A DNA stretch of 64,000 bases, taken from the NCBI RefSeq assembly GCF_014843845.1, contig NZ_JHQS01000062.1, positions 105,067 to 169,066 of the forward strand. The letters are read 5' to 3'. This document shows, one piece after another, positions 8,324 through 17,512 of the stretch. Within the stretch, counting starts at the first letter, position 1. Each line of letters starts with the position of its first letter. The position numbers and the translations under genes are program-made. The notes beneath the pieces were generated by a model. That model searched no databases. It was not told the DNA's origin and saw nothing but the letters and a program-made list of their open reading frames with translations. The DNA comes from Mesorhizobium amorphae. GTDB taxonomy: Bacteria > Pseudomonadota > Alphaproteobacteria > Rhizobiales > Rhizobiaceae.

Positions 8324-9448
8324 ATGACCCACAATCCTGCCCTCAAGATCGCCGTCATCGGCGGCGGCATCTTCGGCATCTCCACGGCCGTCCATCTCGC
8401 CCGCCTCGGCATAGAAACGACGATCGTCAATGACGGCCCGGTCGCCAATGGCGCATCGTCGCGCTCGCTCGCCTGGCTCAATTCGGCGCGAAAGCGTTCG
8501 GCCACCTACCACAGGCTCCGTATGCAGGGCCTCGACCGCTACAGGACGCTTGCGGCCGGGAATGATTGCGGTGCCTGGCTGCGCTTCGATGGCGGCCTCA
8601 CCTGGGATGCCGACAACGCTTCCAACCAGATCCCGGAAATCTTCCGTCATGAGCAGGCGATCGGCTATGAGACGCGCCTGCTCGCGCCAGGCGATATCGC
8701 CGCCGTCACCCCGGGTGTCGATGCAAAGGCGGTTTCGCGTCAGGGTGCGATCTTCAATGCCGACGAAGGATGGGTCGACCTGCCGTCGCTCATCGGCCTG
8801 CTGCTGAAGGAGTTTCGCGAACGAGGCGGCCGTCTCATCACCGATGCCGGCCGTGCGGATGTTACTCTTGCGAACGGTCGCGTCACCGGCGTGAAGACTG
8901 CCTCCGGCCAAGTGGTCGAGGCCGATGCTGTCGTTGTTGCGACAGGTGCGGGGGTGCCGGCTATGGCGGCGAAGGTGGGCAAACGCATAGGTGACGGCAC
9001 GACACGCGCGCTGCTTGTCCTCACCAAGCCGCTGCAGCACCCGCTCAGGGCCGTGCTGAACACGCCGCGCGTCGCCATCCGGCCGACGCCCAACGGCGCC
9101 TTCGCGCTCGACTCGGCCTGGTCCGAAGATGAAGTAATCGTGGGCGACGACGGCATGTACGAGGCGAAGCCGTCGACCATTGCAGGATTGCTCGATGAAG
9201 CCTCCAAGGTGCTGGAGGGAAACCCGACGCTCGCGCTGGCAAGCTATCACACCGGGCCAAAACCAATCCCCTCCGATGGCGAGCCGGTGATCGGCCAATT
9301 GACCGGCATTCCGGGCTATCACGTCGTCTTCAGCCATAGCGGCGCGACGCTTGGCCTCGTCGCGGGAGAATTGCTGGCCGGAGAAATCGTCAGCGGGACG
9401 CCAAATTCGCTGCTTGAACCGTTTCGCCCTGGACGGTTTGAAAGCTGA
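8324..9448 (+). CDS. FAD-dependent oxidoreductase, DAO (D-amino-acid/glycine oxidase) family
   Basis: A 374-residue flavoprotein. The N-terminal Rossmann motif IAVIGGGIFGISTAVHLA binds FAD and is followed by NGASSRSLAWLNS, typical of DadA/ThiO-like enzymes. The C-terminus has the family's GEPVIGQLTGIPGYHVVFSHSGATLGL segment. It probably oxidises an amine or D-/N-substituted amino acid imported by the upstream transporter. The exact substrate cannot be read from sequence. It is downstream of lacI control if the operon is continuous. Confidence 0.87.
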   Translation: MTHNPALKIAVIGGGIFGISTAVHLARLGIETTIVNDGPVANGASSRSLAWLNSARKRSATYHRLRMQGLDRYRTLAAGNDCGAWLRFDGGLTWDADNASNQIPEIFRHEQAIGYETRLLAPGDIAAVTPGVDAKAVSRQGAIFNADEGWVDLPSLIGLLLKEFRERGGRLITDAGRADVTLANGRVTGVKTASGQVVEADAVVVATGAGVPAMAAKVGKRIGDGTTRALLVLTKPLQHPLRAVLNTPRVAIRPTPNGAFALDSAWSEDEVIVGDDGMYEAKPSTIAGLLDEASKVLEGNPTLALASYHTGPKPIPSDGEPVIGQLTGIPGYHVVFSHSGATLGLVAGELLAGEIVSGTPNSLLEPFRPGRFES

Positions 9449-9543
9449 GCGGGAGCAAGCGCTCGCCGAATGCCATTTGCCATGCGCGTGAATTTTGGCA
9501 CAGATTGCGCCTGACTGACCATCGGCGCGAGAAGCAATCAGGC

Positions 9544-11229
9544 ATGGATCATTTCGACCTCGGCTCTTACCGGCGTCCCATCTCCACCCATTCGGCGGAG
9601 ACGCAGCGCTGGTTCGATATCGGGCTGAACTGGTGCTACGGCTTCAATCACGAAGAAGGGATAAGATGTTTCGAGAAGGCGCTGGAAACGGACCCTGACT
9701 GCGCCTTCGTGCACTGGGGCATCGCTTATGCCGCCGGACCTTTCTACAATCTGACCTGGAAGGAGCATGGCGAGGCCGAGGCGAACAGGGCGACGAAACT
9801 GTGCTTCGAGCATGTCCAGCTTGCGCGCGCCAATACCGATCAGGCGAGCACGGTCGAAAGGCGGCTGATCGAGGCGCTGGCCTGCCGGTTCCAGAAGCCG
9901 CAGCGTGTTACGCCGGCGGAATTCGAGCAATGGGACGATGCCTATGCCGCGGAGATGCGCCGCGTCTATGCAGACTTCCCTAACGACCATGACGTGATGG
10001 CGCTCACCGTCGAGGCGCTGATGATGCGCACCGTGCGGCGGCTGTGGAACCTCAAGACCGGCCAGCCGGCGCCGAATTCGGATGTGCTGGAGGCGTTGGA
10101 GGTTTGCGAGCGCTCGATCCGGTTATCGGACGAGGCCGGTGTCGCGCAGCATCCGGCGATCATCCATCTGCACATCCATCTCCTGGAGATGTCGACCCAG
10201 CCGGAACGCGGCATGCGTTCCGCCGACCGGCTCGGCACGATGTGTCCGGATGCCGGGCACATGAACCACATGCCGGGCCATATCTATGTACTCTGCGGCG
10301 AATACGAGAAGGCAAAGCTCGCCAGCGAAAAGGCGGTACGCGCCAACGACCTCTATCTCGCCTATGCGCAGGAGACTTCCTACTACCTGCTCGGCTGCTG
10401 CCACGACCTGCATCTGATGATGTTCACCTGCATGTTCCTCGGCCAGTACCAGCCGGCGCTGTGGGCGGCCGACAAGGTGCGCAGCCTGGTGACGCGCGAT
10501 GTCGTCAGCATCCCCGACCGGCCGAAGCTGACGCAGACGGTGGAGGGCTACCATGCCATGCGATCGCATGTGCAGGTGCGCTTCGGCCGCTGGCAGGAGA
10601 TCATCGACGAGGCGATGGTTGGAGAGCCCGAACTCTATGTGCTGACCACGGCCATGCAGCACTACGCCAAGGGCGTCGCGTTTGCGACGCTGCGGGACTT
10701 CTCCGCAGCGGAACGGGAGCGCGAGCGCTTCCACCTTCATCTGAGCCGCATACCGCCGGAGCGGCGCTTCCTCAGTAACCCGACCCGCGCCTCGCTCGCC
10801 GTCGGCGCTGCCTTGCTCGACGGCGAGCTCGCCTACCATCAGGGCCGTCATGAGGAGGCCTACGTTCACCTTCGGCAAGCGGTCGAGCTCGACGACAATC
10901 TCTCCTACACCGAACCCTGGGCATGGATGCACCCGCCGCGCCATGCGCTGGCCGCCCTGCTTCTCGACCAGGGTCACGTTGAAGAGGCCGAGCAGGTTTA
11001 TCGCGACGATCTCGGCCTCAGCGGCACGGTGCAGCGCTGTGCGCAGCATCCGGACAATGTCTGGGCGCTGCACGGGCTGGTGGAATGCCTGAAGCGCCGC
11101 GGCGAGACTGACGAGCTTCCGCTGCTGCAGGCGAGGCTCGCCGCCGCGCTGGCCAGAACGGACGTACCGATCACCTCGTCCTGCCTCTGTCGGACAAGCG
11201 TCCAGTCAGGGCACAGTTGCTGCCATTGA
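9544..11229 (+). CDS. Tetratricopeptide repeat protein of the TTC38-like family
   Basis: A 561-residue soluble protein. The ATG at 9544 is preferred to the in-frame TTG at 9505. TPR-like helices occur near the N-terminus (WFDIGLNWCYGFNHEEGIRCFEKAL, about residues 21-45) and later (HMNHMPGHIYVLCGEYEKAK; ALLLDQGHVEEAEQVY). The overall pattern, including the HWGIAYAAGPFYN block, resembles the TTC38 family shared by bacteria and animals, whose biochemical role is unknown. It is 95 bp behind the oxidase gene and could be co-transcribed with it. No signal peptide or membrane segment is seen. Confidence 0.8.
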   Translation: MDHFDLGSYRRPISTHSAETQRWFDIGLNWCYGFNHEEGIRCFEKALETDPDCAFVHWGIAYAAGPFYNLTWKEHGEAEANRATKLCFEHVQLARANTDQASTVERRLIEALACRFQKPQRVTPAEFEQWDDAYAAEMRRVYADFPNDHDVMALTVEALMMRTVRRLWNLKTGQPAPNSDVLEALEVCERSIRLSDEAGVAQHPAIIHLHIHLLEMSTQPERGMRSADRLGTMCPDAGHMNHMPGHIYVLCGEYEKAKLASEKAVRANDLYLAYAQETSYYLLGCCHDLHLMMFTCMFLGQYQPALWAADKVRSLVTRDVVSIPDRPKLTQTVEGYHAMRSHVQVRFGRWQEIIDEAMVGEPELYVLTTAMQHYAKGVAFATLRDFSAAERERERFHLHLSRIPPERRFLSNPTRASLAVGAALLDGELAYHQGRHEEAYVHLRQAVELDDNLSYTEPWAWMHPPRHALAALLLDQGHVEEAEQVYRDDLGLSGTVQRCAQHPDNVWALHGLVECLKRRGETDELPLLQARLAAALARTDVPITSSCLCRTSVQSGHSCCH

Positions 11230-11235
11230 GGCACC

Positions 11236-12291
11236 TCAAGTCACCTTCACCGGTGCCGCCGCTCTCAGCAGCATGCCGAACAGGTCGCGCGGTTCGTCGG
11301 GATCGGCCAGCATGTCGAGCTCCTGGTAGAGGCCGGTCGATGCCAGTTGGTCGCGGACATAGCGCAGCGCCGAAAAATCCTCGATGGCGAAGCCGACGGA
11401 ATCGAACAGGGTGATCTGGCCGGGCTCGCGCCGGCCCTTTGCCACGCCGGTGATGACCTGCCACAGCTCGGTTACCGGATGGTTGGTGGGAAGCTGCTGG
11501 ATCTCGCCCTCGATGCGGGTCTGCGGCGGGTATTCGACGAAAATGTCTGAGCGCAGCAGGATGTCGCGGTGCAGCTCGGTCTTGCCGGGACAATCGCCAC
11601 CGACCGCGTTGATGTGGACACCGGAGCCGACCATGTTGTCGGTGAGAATGGTGGCGTACTGCTTGTCGGCGGTGACGGTGGTGATGATCTGAGCGCCCTC
11701 GACTGCCTCCTGCGCGGTGGCGCAAGCGACCATATCGAAGCCGAGGCCGGCGAGATTGCGGATGCATTTTTCCGTCGCCGCGCGATCAATGTCGAAGAAG
11801 CGCAATCTGCGCACGCCGAGCAGCGCCTTGAAAGCCAGCGCCTGGAATTCGGCCTGGGCGCCATTGCCGATCAGCGCCATGCAATCGGCGCCGGCAGGCG
11901 CCAGGTGCTTTGCCGCCAGCGCCGACATCGCCGCCGTGCGCAGCGCCGTCAGTATGGTCATTTCCGACAGCAGCACCGGATAGCCATTGTGGACGTCGGC
12001 CAGCATGCCGAAAGCGGTTACCGTCTGGCGGCCTTCGCGCATGTTCTTGGGATGGCCGTTGACATATTTGAAGCCATAGACCTCGCCATCGCTGGTCGGC
12101 ATCAGTTCGATGACGCCCTCGGCGCTGTGCGAGGCGACGCGCGGCGTCTTGTCGAAGGCCTCCCAGCGGCGGAAGTCGTCCTCGATGTAGGCAGCAAGCT
12201 CGGTAAGAAAACGCTCGACGCCGATCTTCAGCACCAGCTTCATCATGTGATCGACGCTGACGAAGGGAACGATGTTGAGATTAGGGATCAT
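11236..12291 (-). CDS. Ornithine cyclodeaminase / mu-crystallin family protein
   Basis: A 351-residue NAD-dependent enzyme. The ATG at 12291 is preferred over an upstream TTG (12324) because GGGAG precedes it. The Rossmann motif MALIGNGAQAEFQALAF (residues about 130-145) and the VGGDCPGKTEL block are characteristic of ornithine cyclodeaminase, which converts ornithine to proline and ammonia. Relatives reduce ketimines or make lysine-derived rings, so the activity is provisional. It is convergent with the TPR gene, only 6 bp between the stops. Confidence 0.85.
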   Translation of the reverse strand: MIPNLNIVPFVSVDHMMKLVLKIGVERFLTELAAYIEDDFRRWEAFDKTPRVASHSAEGVIELMPTSDGEVYGFKYVNGHPKNMREGRQTVTAFGMLADVHNGYPVLLSEMTILTALRTAAMSALAAKHLAPAGADCMALIGNGAQAEFQALAFKALLGVRRLRFFDIDRAATEKCIRNLAGLGFDMVACATAQEAVEGAQIITTVTADKQYATILTDNMVGSGVHINAVGGDCPGKTELHRDILLRSDIFVEYPPQTRIEGEIQQLPTNHPVTELWQVITGVAKGRREPGQITLFDSVGFAIEDFSALRYVRDQLASTGLYQELDMLADPDEPRDLFGMLLRAAAPVKVT

Positions 12292-12495
12292 GGTCTCGCG
12301 TGCTCCCGCCTTTGCCGACGGCAATCAGTCATTGCGCTGAGCATTATACGCCTTCATCACGCAAGCGAGTGCGGGATCGCGCGGCTCAAGCGCCCAATCG
12401 CAGCGCTGGTGGCCACGAGCAGGCGCAGCCTTCAGCCACGTTCGGGCTGAAGGCCAATGTGCAGGAGCTTCATGATATGGTGAGAACGCTCCCCG

Positions 12496-13278
12496 TCAGG
12501 AGAAGATCTCCGCCAGTTCATCGACGCTGGTGCCTTCCTTGACCTGGCGCAGCTCGACATAGCTGACCGCGGCGGCGACCGACAGCACCATCGACACCAC
12601 GCTCTGCACCAGCCCCTCCAGGATGGAAGCGACAGTGCCGTGAAACAGGTAGACAACCACGCCAACCGCCCCCTGGATGACCATGGCGATGATGATCAAA
12701 ACCAGGAACAGGCCGAACAGCGACCAGCGGCTGCCCTTGGTCAGAGCACGGCTGCGCGACATGGAACCGAACACTCCGAGCCGCTCCTGGATCAGAACCG
12801 GCACCGACACCGACCAGCCGAGCCACAGGATGACGCCGGGCACGATCAAGGCGATCATGGCCAGGCCCGACCCCAGAGCAACGAGGAAACCTATCGCCAG
12901 GGTCGGCAGCAAAAAGCGGGTGGCGATCTGGAGGCTGTCGCCAAGGGTCGGCCGCTTGCCGTTCAAATCCTCGATGGTGGCCCGCACAAGCGCCGACTGC
13001 AGCAGCAGCGCCAGCATGGAGCTTATGAGAACGGCAACAACCGTGATCCAGGGATTGCCAAACGCGAAGGTGGGGTCTGCCGCGGCGCCAGGATCGGTCT
13101 GCAAGATCGCTTGCATGCGCGATTCGGTCCAAAGTCGAAAAACAACCGTCGGCACACCTGAAAACAGCAAAGCCAAACCAATGCAAAGACCGATGTTGCG
13201 ACCGATTACGGCAAATGTGTTGTTGAACACCCTGCCGAACTGAAATTTCTCCGGCCGTTCCATTGTCGTCGAAGTCAT
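12496..13278 (-). CDS. Multi-pass membrane protein, GDPD-membrane-domain-like
   Basis: A 260-residue integral membrane protein with about five or six hydrophobic segments, for example IGLCIGLALLFSGVPTVVF (around residue 29), VVAVLISSMLALLLQSALV and LFGLFLVLIIIAMVIQGAVGVVVYLF. The layout resembles uncharacterised membrane proteins related to the membrane domain of glycerophosphodiesterases. The ATG at 13278 follows a G-rich ribosome site. It is divergent from the DUF4129-MoxR-RDD operon, which makes a functional link possible. Function unknown. Confidence 0.75.
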   Translation of the reverse strand: MTSTTMERPEKFQFGRVFNNTFAVIGRNIGLCIGLALLFSGVPTVVFRLWTESRMQAILQTDPGAAADPTFAFGNPWITVVAVLISSMLALLLQSALVRATIEDLNGKRPTLGDSLQIATRFLLPTLAIGFLVALGSGLAMIALIVPGVILWLGWSVSVPVLIQERLGVFGSMSRSRALTKGSRWSLFGLFLVLIIIAMVIQGAVGVVVYLFHGTVASILEGLVQSVVSMVLSVAAAVSYVELRQVKEGTSVDELAEIFS

Positions 13279-13427
13279 GATGCACCCCCCGTGCTCACCG
13301 CCGCGTGTAGGTTGGCGGACTCGACAGTAAATTTGCCAAGATTGAACGTCGCCGTCCAGCCCACTTGCAATTCTTATTCTGCATTGCCACTGTCGGTGCG
13401 GAACCGCAGGTTGCAGGGGGCGAGCGG

Positions 13428-14060
13428 GTGGCAAATGCAGGGCTGGGCACAGCGGACGCCGAATGGCTGGCCAAGATGCACAAGCAGCTGCTCTCGGATG
13501 ATTCGATCCAGTTCGGTCTGCCGGCCCTTGTTCAGCCTGAACCGCCCGAATGGCTGAAGCCGTTGCTGGAGATGCTGGAGCGGCTCGGTCCCTATATGAT
13601 CTATCTGTTCTGGGCCGCGGTGATATCGGGTGCGGCCATCATCCTTTTGTTGATCGTGCTTGAAGTGAAAGGCATCGCCTGGCGCCTGCCGTGGCGGCGC
13701 GCGCGCAAGGAGACCGAGGCGGAAGAGGCATGGCGCCCCGACGCAGGCGCGGCCCAGATCCTGCTGTCGGAAGCGGACGCGCTTGCCGCGCGTGGCGACT
13801 ATGACGAAGCGGTCCATCTCCTGCTTCGCCGCAGCGTCGCCGACATTGCCGGACGGCTGCCCGACTTCCTGCGGCCGTCGCTGACGTCGCGCGACATTGC
13901 CAATGCGCCTTCCCTGCCGGCACGCGCCCGCGGCGCGTTCAGCGAGATCGCGCGGATCGTCGAGGCCGCCCTGTTCGCCCGTCGGCCGGTCGGCGCCGAA
14001 GGCTGGCAACAGGCGCGCGGCGCTTATGAGCGATTCGCCTTCCGGGATGCCTGGGCATGA
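13428..14060 (+). CDS. DUF4129 domain protein, single transmembrane segment
   Basis: About 210 residues. The GTG at 13428 has AGGGGG seven bases upstream; a TTG at 13365 has no ribosome site, but would add 21 residues. One membrane span lies near residues 57-82 (YMIYLFWAAVISGAAIILLLIV). The C-terminal cytoplasmic part has the DUF4129 pattern, with ALAARGDYDEAVHLLLRRSVADI and a final region EGWQQARGAYERFAF. DUF4129 proteins accompany MoxR/DUF58 operons; their biochemical role is unknown. It is the first of six coupled genes and overlaps the next by ATGA. Confidence 0.8.
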   Translation: MANAGLGTADAEWLAKMHKQLLSDDSIQFGLPALVQPEPPEWLKPLLEMLERLGPYMIYLFWAAVISGAAIILLLIVLEVKGIAWRLPWRRARKETEAEEAWRPDAGAAQILLSEADALAARGDYDEAVHLLLRRSVADIAGRLPDFLRPSLTSRDIANAPSLPARARGAFSEIARIVEAALFARRPVGAEGWQQARGAYERFAFRDAWA

Positions 14061-15262
14061 GTGCTTCGGCAGCCGAAGTTCCGTCGCAGGAACCGTTCAG
14101 CCGCAGAACGCTGTTCTGGGGTATTTTCGCCAGCCTGCTTGCGGCGGCCGGCTTCTTCCTGCTCTCCACCTATGCCCCCGATTTCCGTACGCCTGGCAAT
14201 GGCGGGCCAACGCCATTGTCCAAGGGCGGCTCCGGCTATGCCGGCCTGGTGGAATGGCTGAAATTAACCGGCGAGCCACCTTCGATGGCGCGCAACGAGG
14301 ACGACCTTGCCAGCGACAAATTGCTGATCGTCACCATCTCGCCCGCGAGCGACCCGGAGGCGCTCACCCGGATACTCGATCTGCGCAAAGACCTCAGCAC
14401 GCTCTTCGTGCTGCCGAAATGGCAGACGTTCCCGCTGCCGGAGCACGAAGGCTGGGAGACGAAAGTCGGGCGGCTGCCCGACACGGTCGTGAATGAATGG
14501 CTCGGCCGCATCACCAAGGCAAAGCTCGGCGTCGGCCAAAGCACGGTCGAGAAACTCGACATCGAAGACAGGCTGGTAGCCGCGCCCGAGGATATGCAGT
14601 GGGTGGCCGAGGAGCATCCGCTGATCGCGGCGGGCAACGGCAAGGCTGTTCTCACCGAACTCGCCGACAAGCCTTTCTACATCCTGACCGACCCCGACCT
14701 GATCAACAACGCTGCGCTCAAGGACCCCGACAAGGCAGCGGCGGCGCGCGACATGATCGCCTTTCTGACACCCGATGAGGGCGAGGTCATGTTCGACCTC
14801 ACCCTTCACGGCGCGGGGCGCAAATACGATCTCGCCAAGCTCCTAGTCGAGCCGCCGTTCCTGGCGCTGACGCTGACCATCCTCGCCGCTTCGGCGCTGG
14901 CCTTCCTGCACGGCCTTGGCCGTTTCGGGCCACCGCGTGCCGAGGAGCGCGCTATCGCCTTCGGCAAGCGGGCGCTGGTCGACACCACGGCGATGCTGCT
15001 CAGGCGCGCCGGTCGGCTGGAGGAGCTGGGCGACCGCTATGGCGCCCTGGCGCGGGCGCGCGCCGCGGCACTGCTCGGCGCGCCGCACGGCCTGCAGGGC
15101 GAAGCGCTCGACCACTGGCTGGATTCCCGCGACAAGGATGAAGCCGGCGGCTTTACTGTGCGCCTGCAGGCCGCAAACAATGCCAGGACCCTGGCGCAAA
15201 TGCATGAGGCGGCCGAGCGGCTGCACGACTGGACGGCAAGGAGGCTCAGTGAACGTCGATGA
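14057..15262 (+). CDS. DUF4350 domain protein
   Basis: A 401-residue protein with an N-terminal membrane span (residues about 15-35, LFWGIFASLLAAAGFFLLSTY) and a second near 275-292 (FLALTLTILAASALAFLHG). The large loop between them is DUF4350-like, with YAGLVEWLKLTGEPPSMAR and the conserved GKAVLTELADKPFYILTDPDLINN block. The remaining hundred residues are helical and cytoplasmic. The ATG overlaps the DUF4129 stop (ATGA). Unknown function; an envelope role alongside the MoxR ATPase is inferred from the operon. Confidence 0.8.
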   Translation: MSASAAEVPSQEPFSRRTLFWGIFASLLAAAGFFLLSTYAPDFRTPGNGGPTPLSKGGSGYAGLVEWLKLTGEPPSMARNEDDLASDKLLIVTISPASDPEALTRILDLRKDLSTLFVLPKWQTFPLPEHEGWETKVGRLPDTVVNEWLGRITKAKLGVGQSTVEKLDIEDRLVAAPEDMQWVAEEHPLIAAGNGKAVLTELADKPFYILTDPDLINNAALKDPDKAAAARDMIAFLTPDEGEVMFDLTLHGAGRKYDLAKLLVEPPFLALTLTILAASALAFLHGLGRFGPPRAEERAIAFGKRALVDTTAMLLRRAGRLEELGDRYGALARARAAALLGAPHGLQGEALDHWLDSRDKDEAGGFTVRLQAANNARTLAQMHEAAERLHDWTARRLSERR

Positions 15263-16205
15263 TGTGAAGACCCTGGCGAATGCGATCAGGGAAGAGGTGG
15301 CGAAGGCGATTACGGGCCAGCATGACACGGTCGACCTGATGCTGACCGCCTTGTTCGCCGGCGGGCATATCCTGCTCGAAGGCCCGCCGGGCACCGCCAA
15401 GACGATGACGGCGCGCTGCTTCGCGCAGGCGCTCGGCGTCGCCTATGGGCGCATCCAGTTCACACCCGACCTGATGCCCGGCGATATCGTCGGATCGAAC
15501 ATCTACAATTTCCAGACCGGGCAATTCACGCTGACGCGCGGCCCGATCTTCTGCGACCTGCTGCTTGCCGACGAGATCAACCGCACGCCGCCGAAGACGC
15601 AGGCAGCGCTGCTGGAAGCCATGCAGGAACACGCCGTGACCTTCGACGGCACCACGCATTCGCTCGGCCAGAACTTCATGGTGGTGGCGACGCAAAACCC
15701 GATCGAGCATCAGGGCGTCTATCCGCTACCCGAAGCCCAGCTCGACCGCTTCCTGTTCAAGCACCGGCTGAGCTACCCCGACGCGCAGGAGGAACGCGCC
15801 ATCATCATCCACCATGGCGGCGGTTCCGCCTCGCATGACATCAAGCAATACGGCATCGAGGCGCAGACCGACCGCAAGACGCTGGAGAAGGCGCTTGCCA
15901 CCGTCGGCGATGTCACGCTCGTCGACGACGTCGTCGGCTACATTGCCTCGCTGGTGCGCGCCACACGCCAAAGCCCGGAACTGGAAGTCGGCGCCAGCCC
16001 ACGCGCCGGCGCAATGCTCGCCCGCGCGGCGCGCGCCAGGGCGGCGCTCGACGGCCGCGCCTATGTCATCCCCGACGACGTCAAGGCGCTCGCCGTGCCG
16101 GCTCTGCGCCACCGCGTCATTCTCTCGCCGGCGGCGCAGATCGACGGGCGGCTGGTGGAGCAGATCGTCTCCGACCTCGTCGACCAAACGGAAGCGCCGC
16201 GTTGA
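15249..16205 (+). CDS. MoxR-family AAA+ ATPase
   Basis: A 318-residue ATPase beginning with GTG at 15249, inside the previous gene's last 14 bases. Walker A GPPGTAKT lies at about residues 41-48, Walker B LLLADEINR near 106-114, sensor 1 VVATQNP and arginine-rich sensor 2 region PRAGAMLARAARA. MoxR proteins act as chaperones that mature or insert cofactors into partner complexes, classically together with a VWA/DUF58 protein as here. Confidence 0.93.
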   Translation: MNVDDVKTLANAIREEVAKAITGQHDTVDLMLTALFAGGHILLEGPPGTAKTMTARCFAQALGVAYGRIQFTPDLMPGDIVGSNIYNFQTGQFTLTRGPIFCDLLLADEINRTPPKTQAALLEAMQEHAVTFDGTTHSLGQNFMVVATQNPIEHQGVYPLPEAQLDRFLFKHRLSYPDAQEERAIIIHHGGGSASHDIKQYGIEAQTDRKTLEKALATVGDVTLVDDVVGYIASLVRATRQSPELEVGASPRAGAMLARAARARAALDGRAYVIPDDVKALAVPALRHRVILSPAAQIDGRLVEQIVSDLVDQTEAPR

Positions 16206-17512
16206 TCTATCCCAGCGGCAGAGCGATCTGGGCAGCGGCGGCAGGGGCCATCCCTGCCTTTCTGGTGGCGCTGGCATTGCCGTCGCTCTGGTATCTCGGC
16301 TTGCTGTGGATCTGCCTGCTGCTTGCCTTCCTGGCGGTGGATGCGGCCGCCGGGCGCGGACGGGCATCGCTCAGCGCCAGTCTCGACGCGCCGCCGCAGA
16401 TCGGCGTCGGAGGTCGCTTCAACCTGCAGATCGCCGCTCGCTTTGCCGGCCGGCCGCGACCACTGCAGGCGCGGGTCGGGCACGATACACGGCTGGCGCC
16501 GGTCGCCGGCAGTGGCGGCGCGCTGGCTCCGACCAGGGACGGCGGAACGCTCGACCTGCAGTTCGAGGCATTGCGGCGCGGCATTGCCAGCTTCGACCGC
16601 CTGTGGCTGCGCTGGCGTGGACCGTTCGGGCTGGTCTGGAACCAGGTCGTGCTGCCGATGGACAAGAAGGTGGCGGTGCTGCCCGACGTCAGCAGTGCCC
16701 GCGACGAGGCGATCACGCTTCTGCAGCGATCGGCACTGGCCGACGGCCATGCGCAAAGGCGAGCCGGCCAGGGTCGCGAGTTCGAGTCGCTGAAGGATTA
16801 TCAGCCCGGCATGGGCCGGCGGATGATCGACTGGAAGCGCAGCGCTCGCCATGGCAAGCTTTTGGCGCGCGAATTCCGGGTCGAGGAGAACAACAACATC
16901 GTGCTCGCCATCGACAGCGGGCGCCTGATGTGCGAGCCGGTCGACGGCGTGCCGAAGGTCGACCGTGCGGTGACGGCCGCACTTTTGTCGGCCTTCATCG
17001 CGCTGAAGGGCGGCGACATGGTCAGCCTGTTCTCGTTCGATGCGCGGCCGCGTGTCACCAGCGGTTCGGTGCGCGGCTCTGCCAGCTTCGCGATGATCCA
17101 GAAGCGGGCAGCCGAGATCGACTATTCCAGCGAGGAGACCAATTTCACGCTGGCGCTGACCACGCTGTCGGCCAAGCTCGACCGGCGCTCGCTGGTCATC
17201 GTCTTCACTGATTTCGTCGACCCGATCAGCGCCGAACTGATGCTGCGCACCGTCGGCCGGCTGACCGAACGGCATCTGGTGCTGTTCATGATGATGAAGG
17301 ATGTCGAGTTGGAGACGCTGGCCGACATGTCGCCCGCCTCCCCCGAAGACGTCGCGCGCGCCGTCACCGCCGGCAACCTGCTCAGGGAGCGGCAAGTGGT
17401 GATCGGCCGTCTCAGGTTGCTCGGCGCGCATGTCATCGAGGCCAGCCATCAGCGGCTGGGCCCGGCGCTGGTCGAGCGCTACCTGCAGCTGAAGCAGGAG
17501 GATCTGTTGTGA
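16202..17512 (+). CDS. DUF58 (VWA-like) protein, MoxR partner
   Basis: A 436-residue protein with an N-terminal hydrophobic pair of segments (about 5-45) and the DUF58 core GQGREFESLKDYQPGMGRRMIDWK near residues 186-208, followed by a von-Willebrand-A-like fold. The canonical metal site DxSxS is replaced by DSGRL (IVLAIDSGRLM), as is common in DUF58 proteins. Translation seems to start at TTG 16202, overlapping the moxR stop. Known MoxR-VWA pairs act together on target complexes; the target here is unknown. Confidence 0.88.
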   Translation: MIYPSGRAIWAAAAGAIPAFLVALALPSLWYLGLLWICLLLAFLAVDAAAGRGRASLSASLDAPPQIGVGGRFNLQIAARFAGRPRPLQARVGHDTRLAPVAGSGGALAPTRDGGTLDLQFEALRRGIASFDRLWLRWRGPFGLVWNQVVLPMDKKVAVLPDVSSARDEAITLLQRSALADGHAQRRAGQGREFESLKDYQPGMGRRMIDWKRSARHGKLLAREFRVEENNNIVLAIDSGRLMCEPVDGVPKVDRAVTAALLSAFIALKGGDMVSLFSFDARPRVTSGSVRGSASFAMIQKRAAEIDYSSEETNFTLALTTLSAKLDRRSLVIVFTDFVDPISAELMLRTVGRLTERHLVLFMMMKDVELETLADMSPASPEDVARAVTAGNLLRERQVVIGRLRLLGAHVIEASHQRLGPALVERYLQLKQEDLL

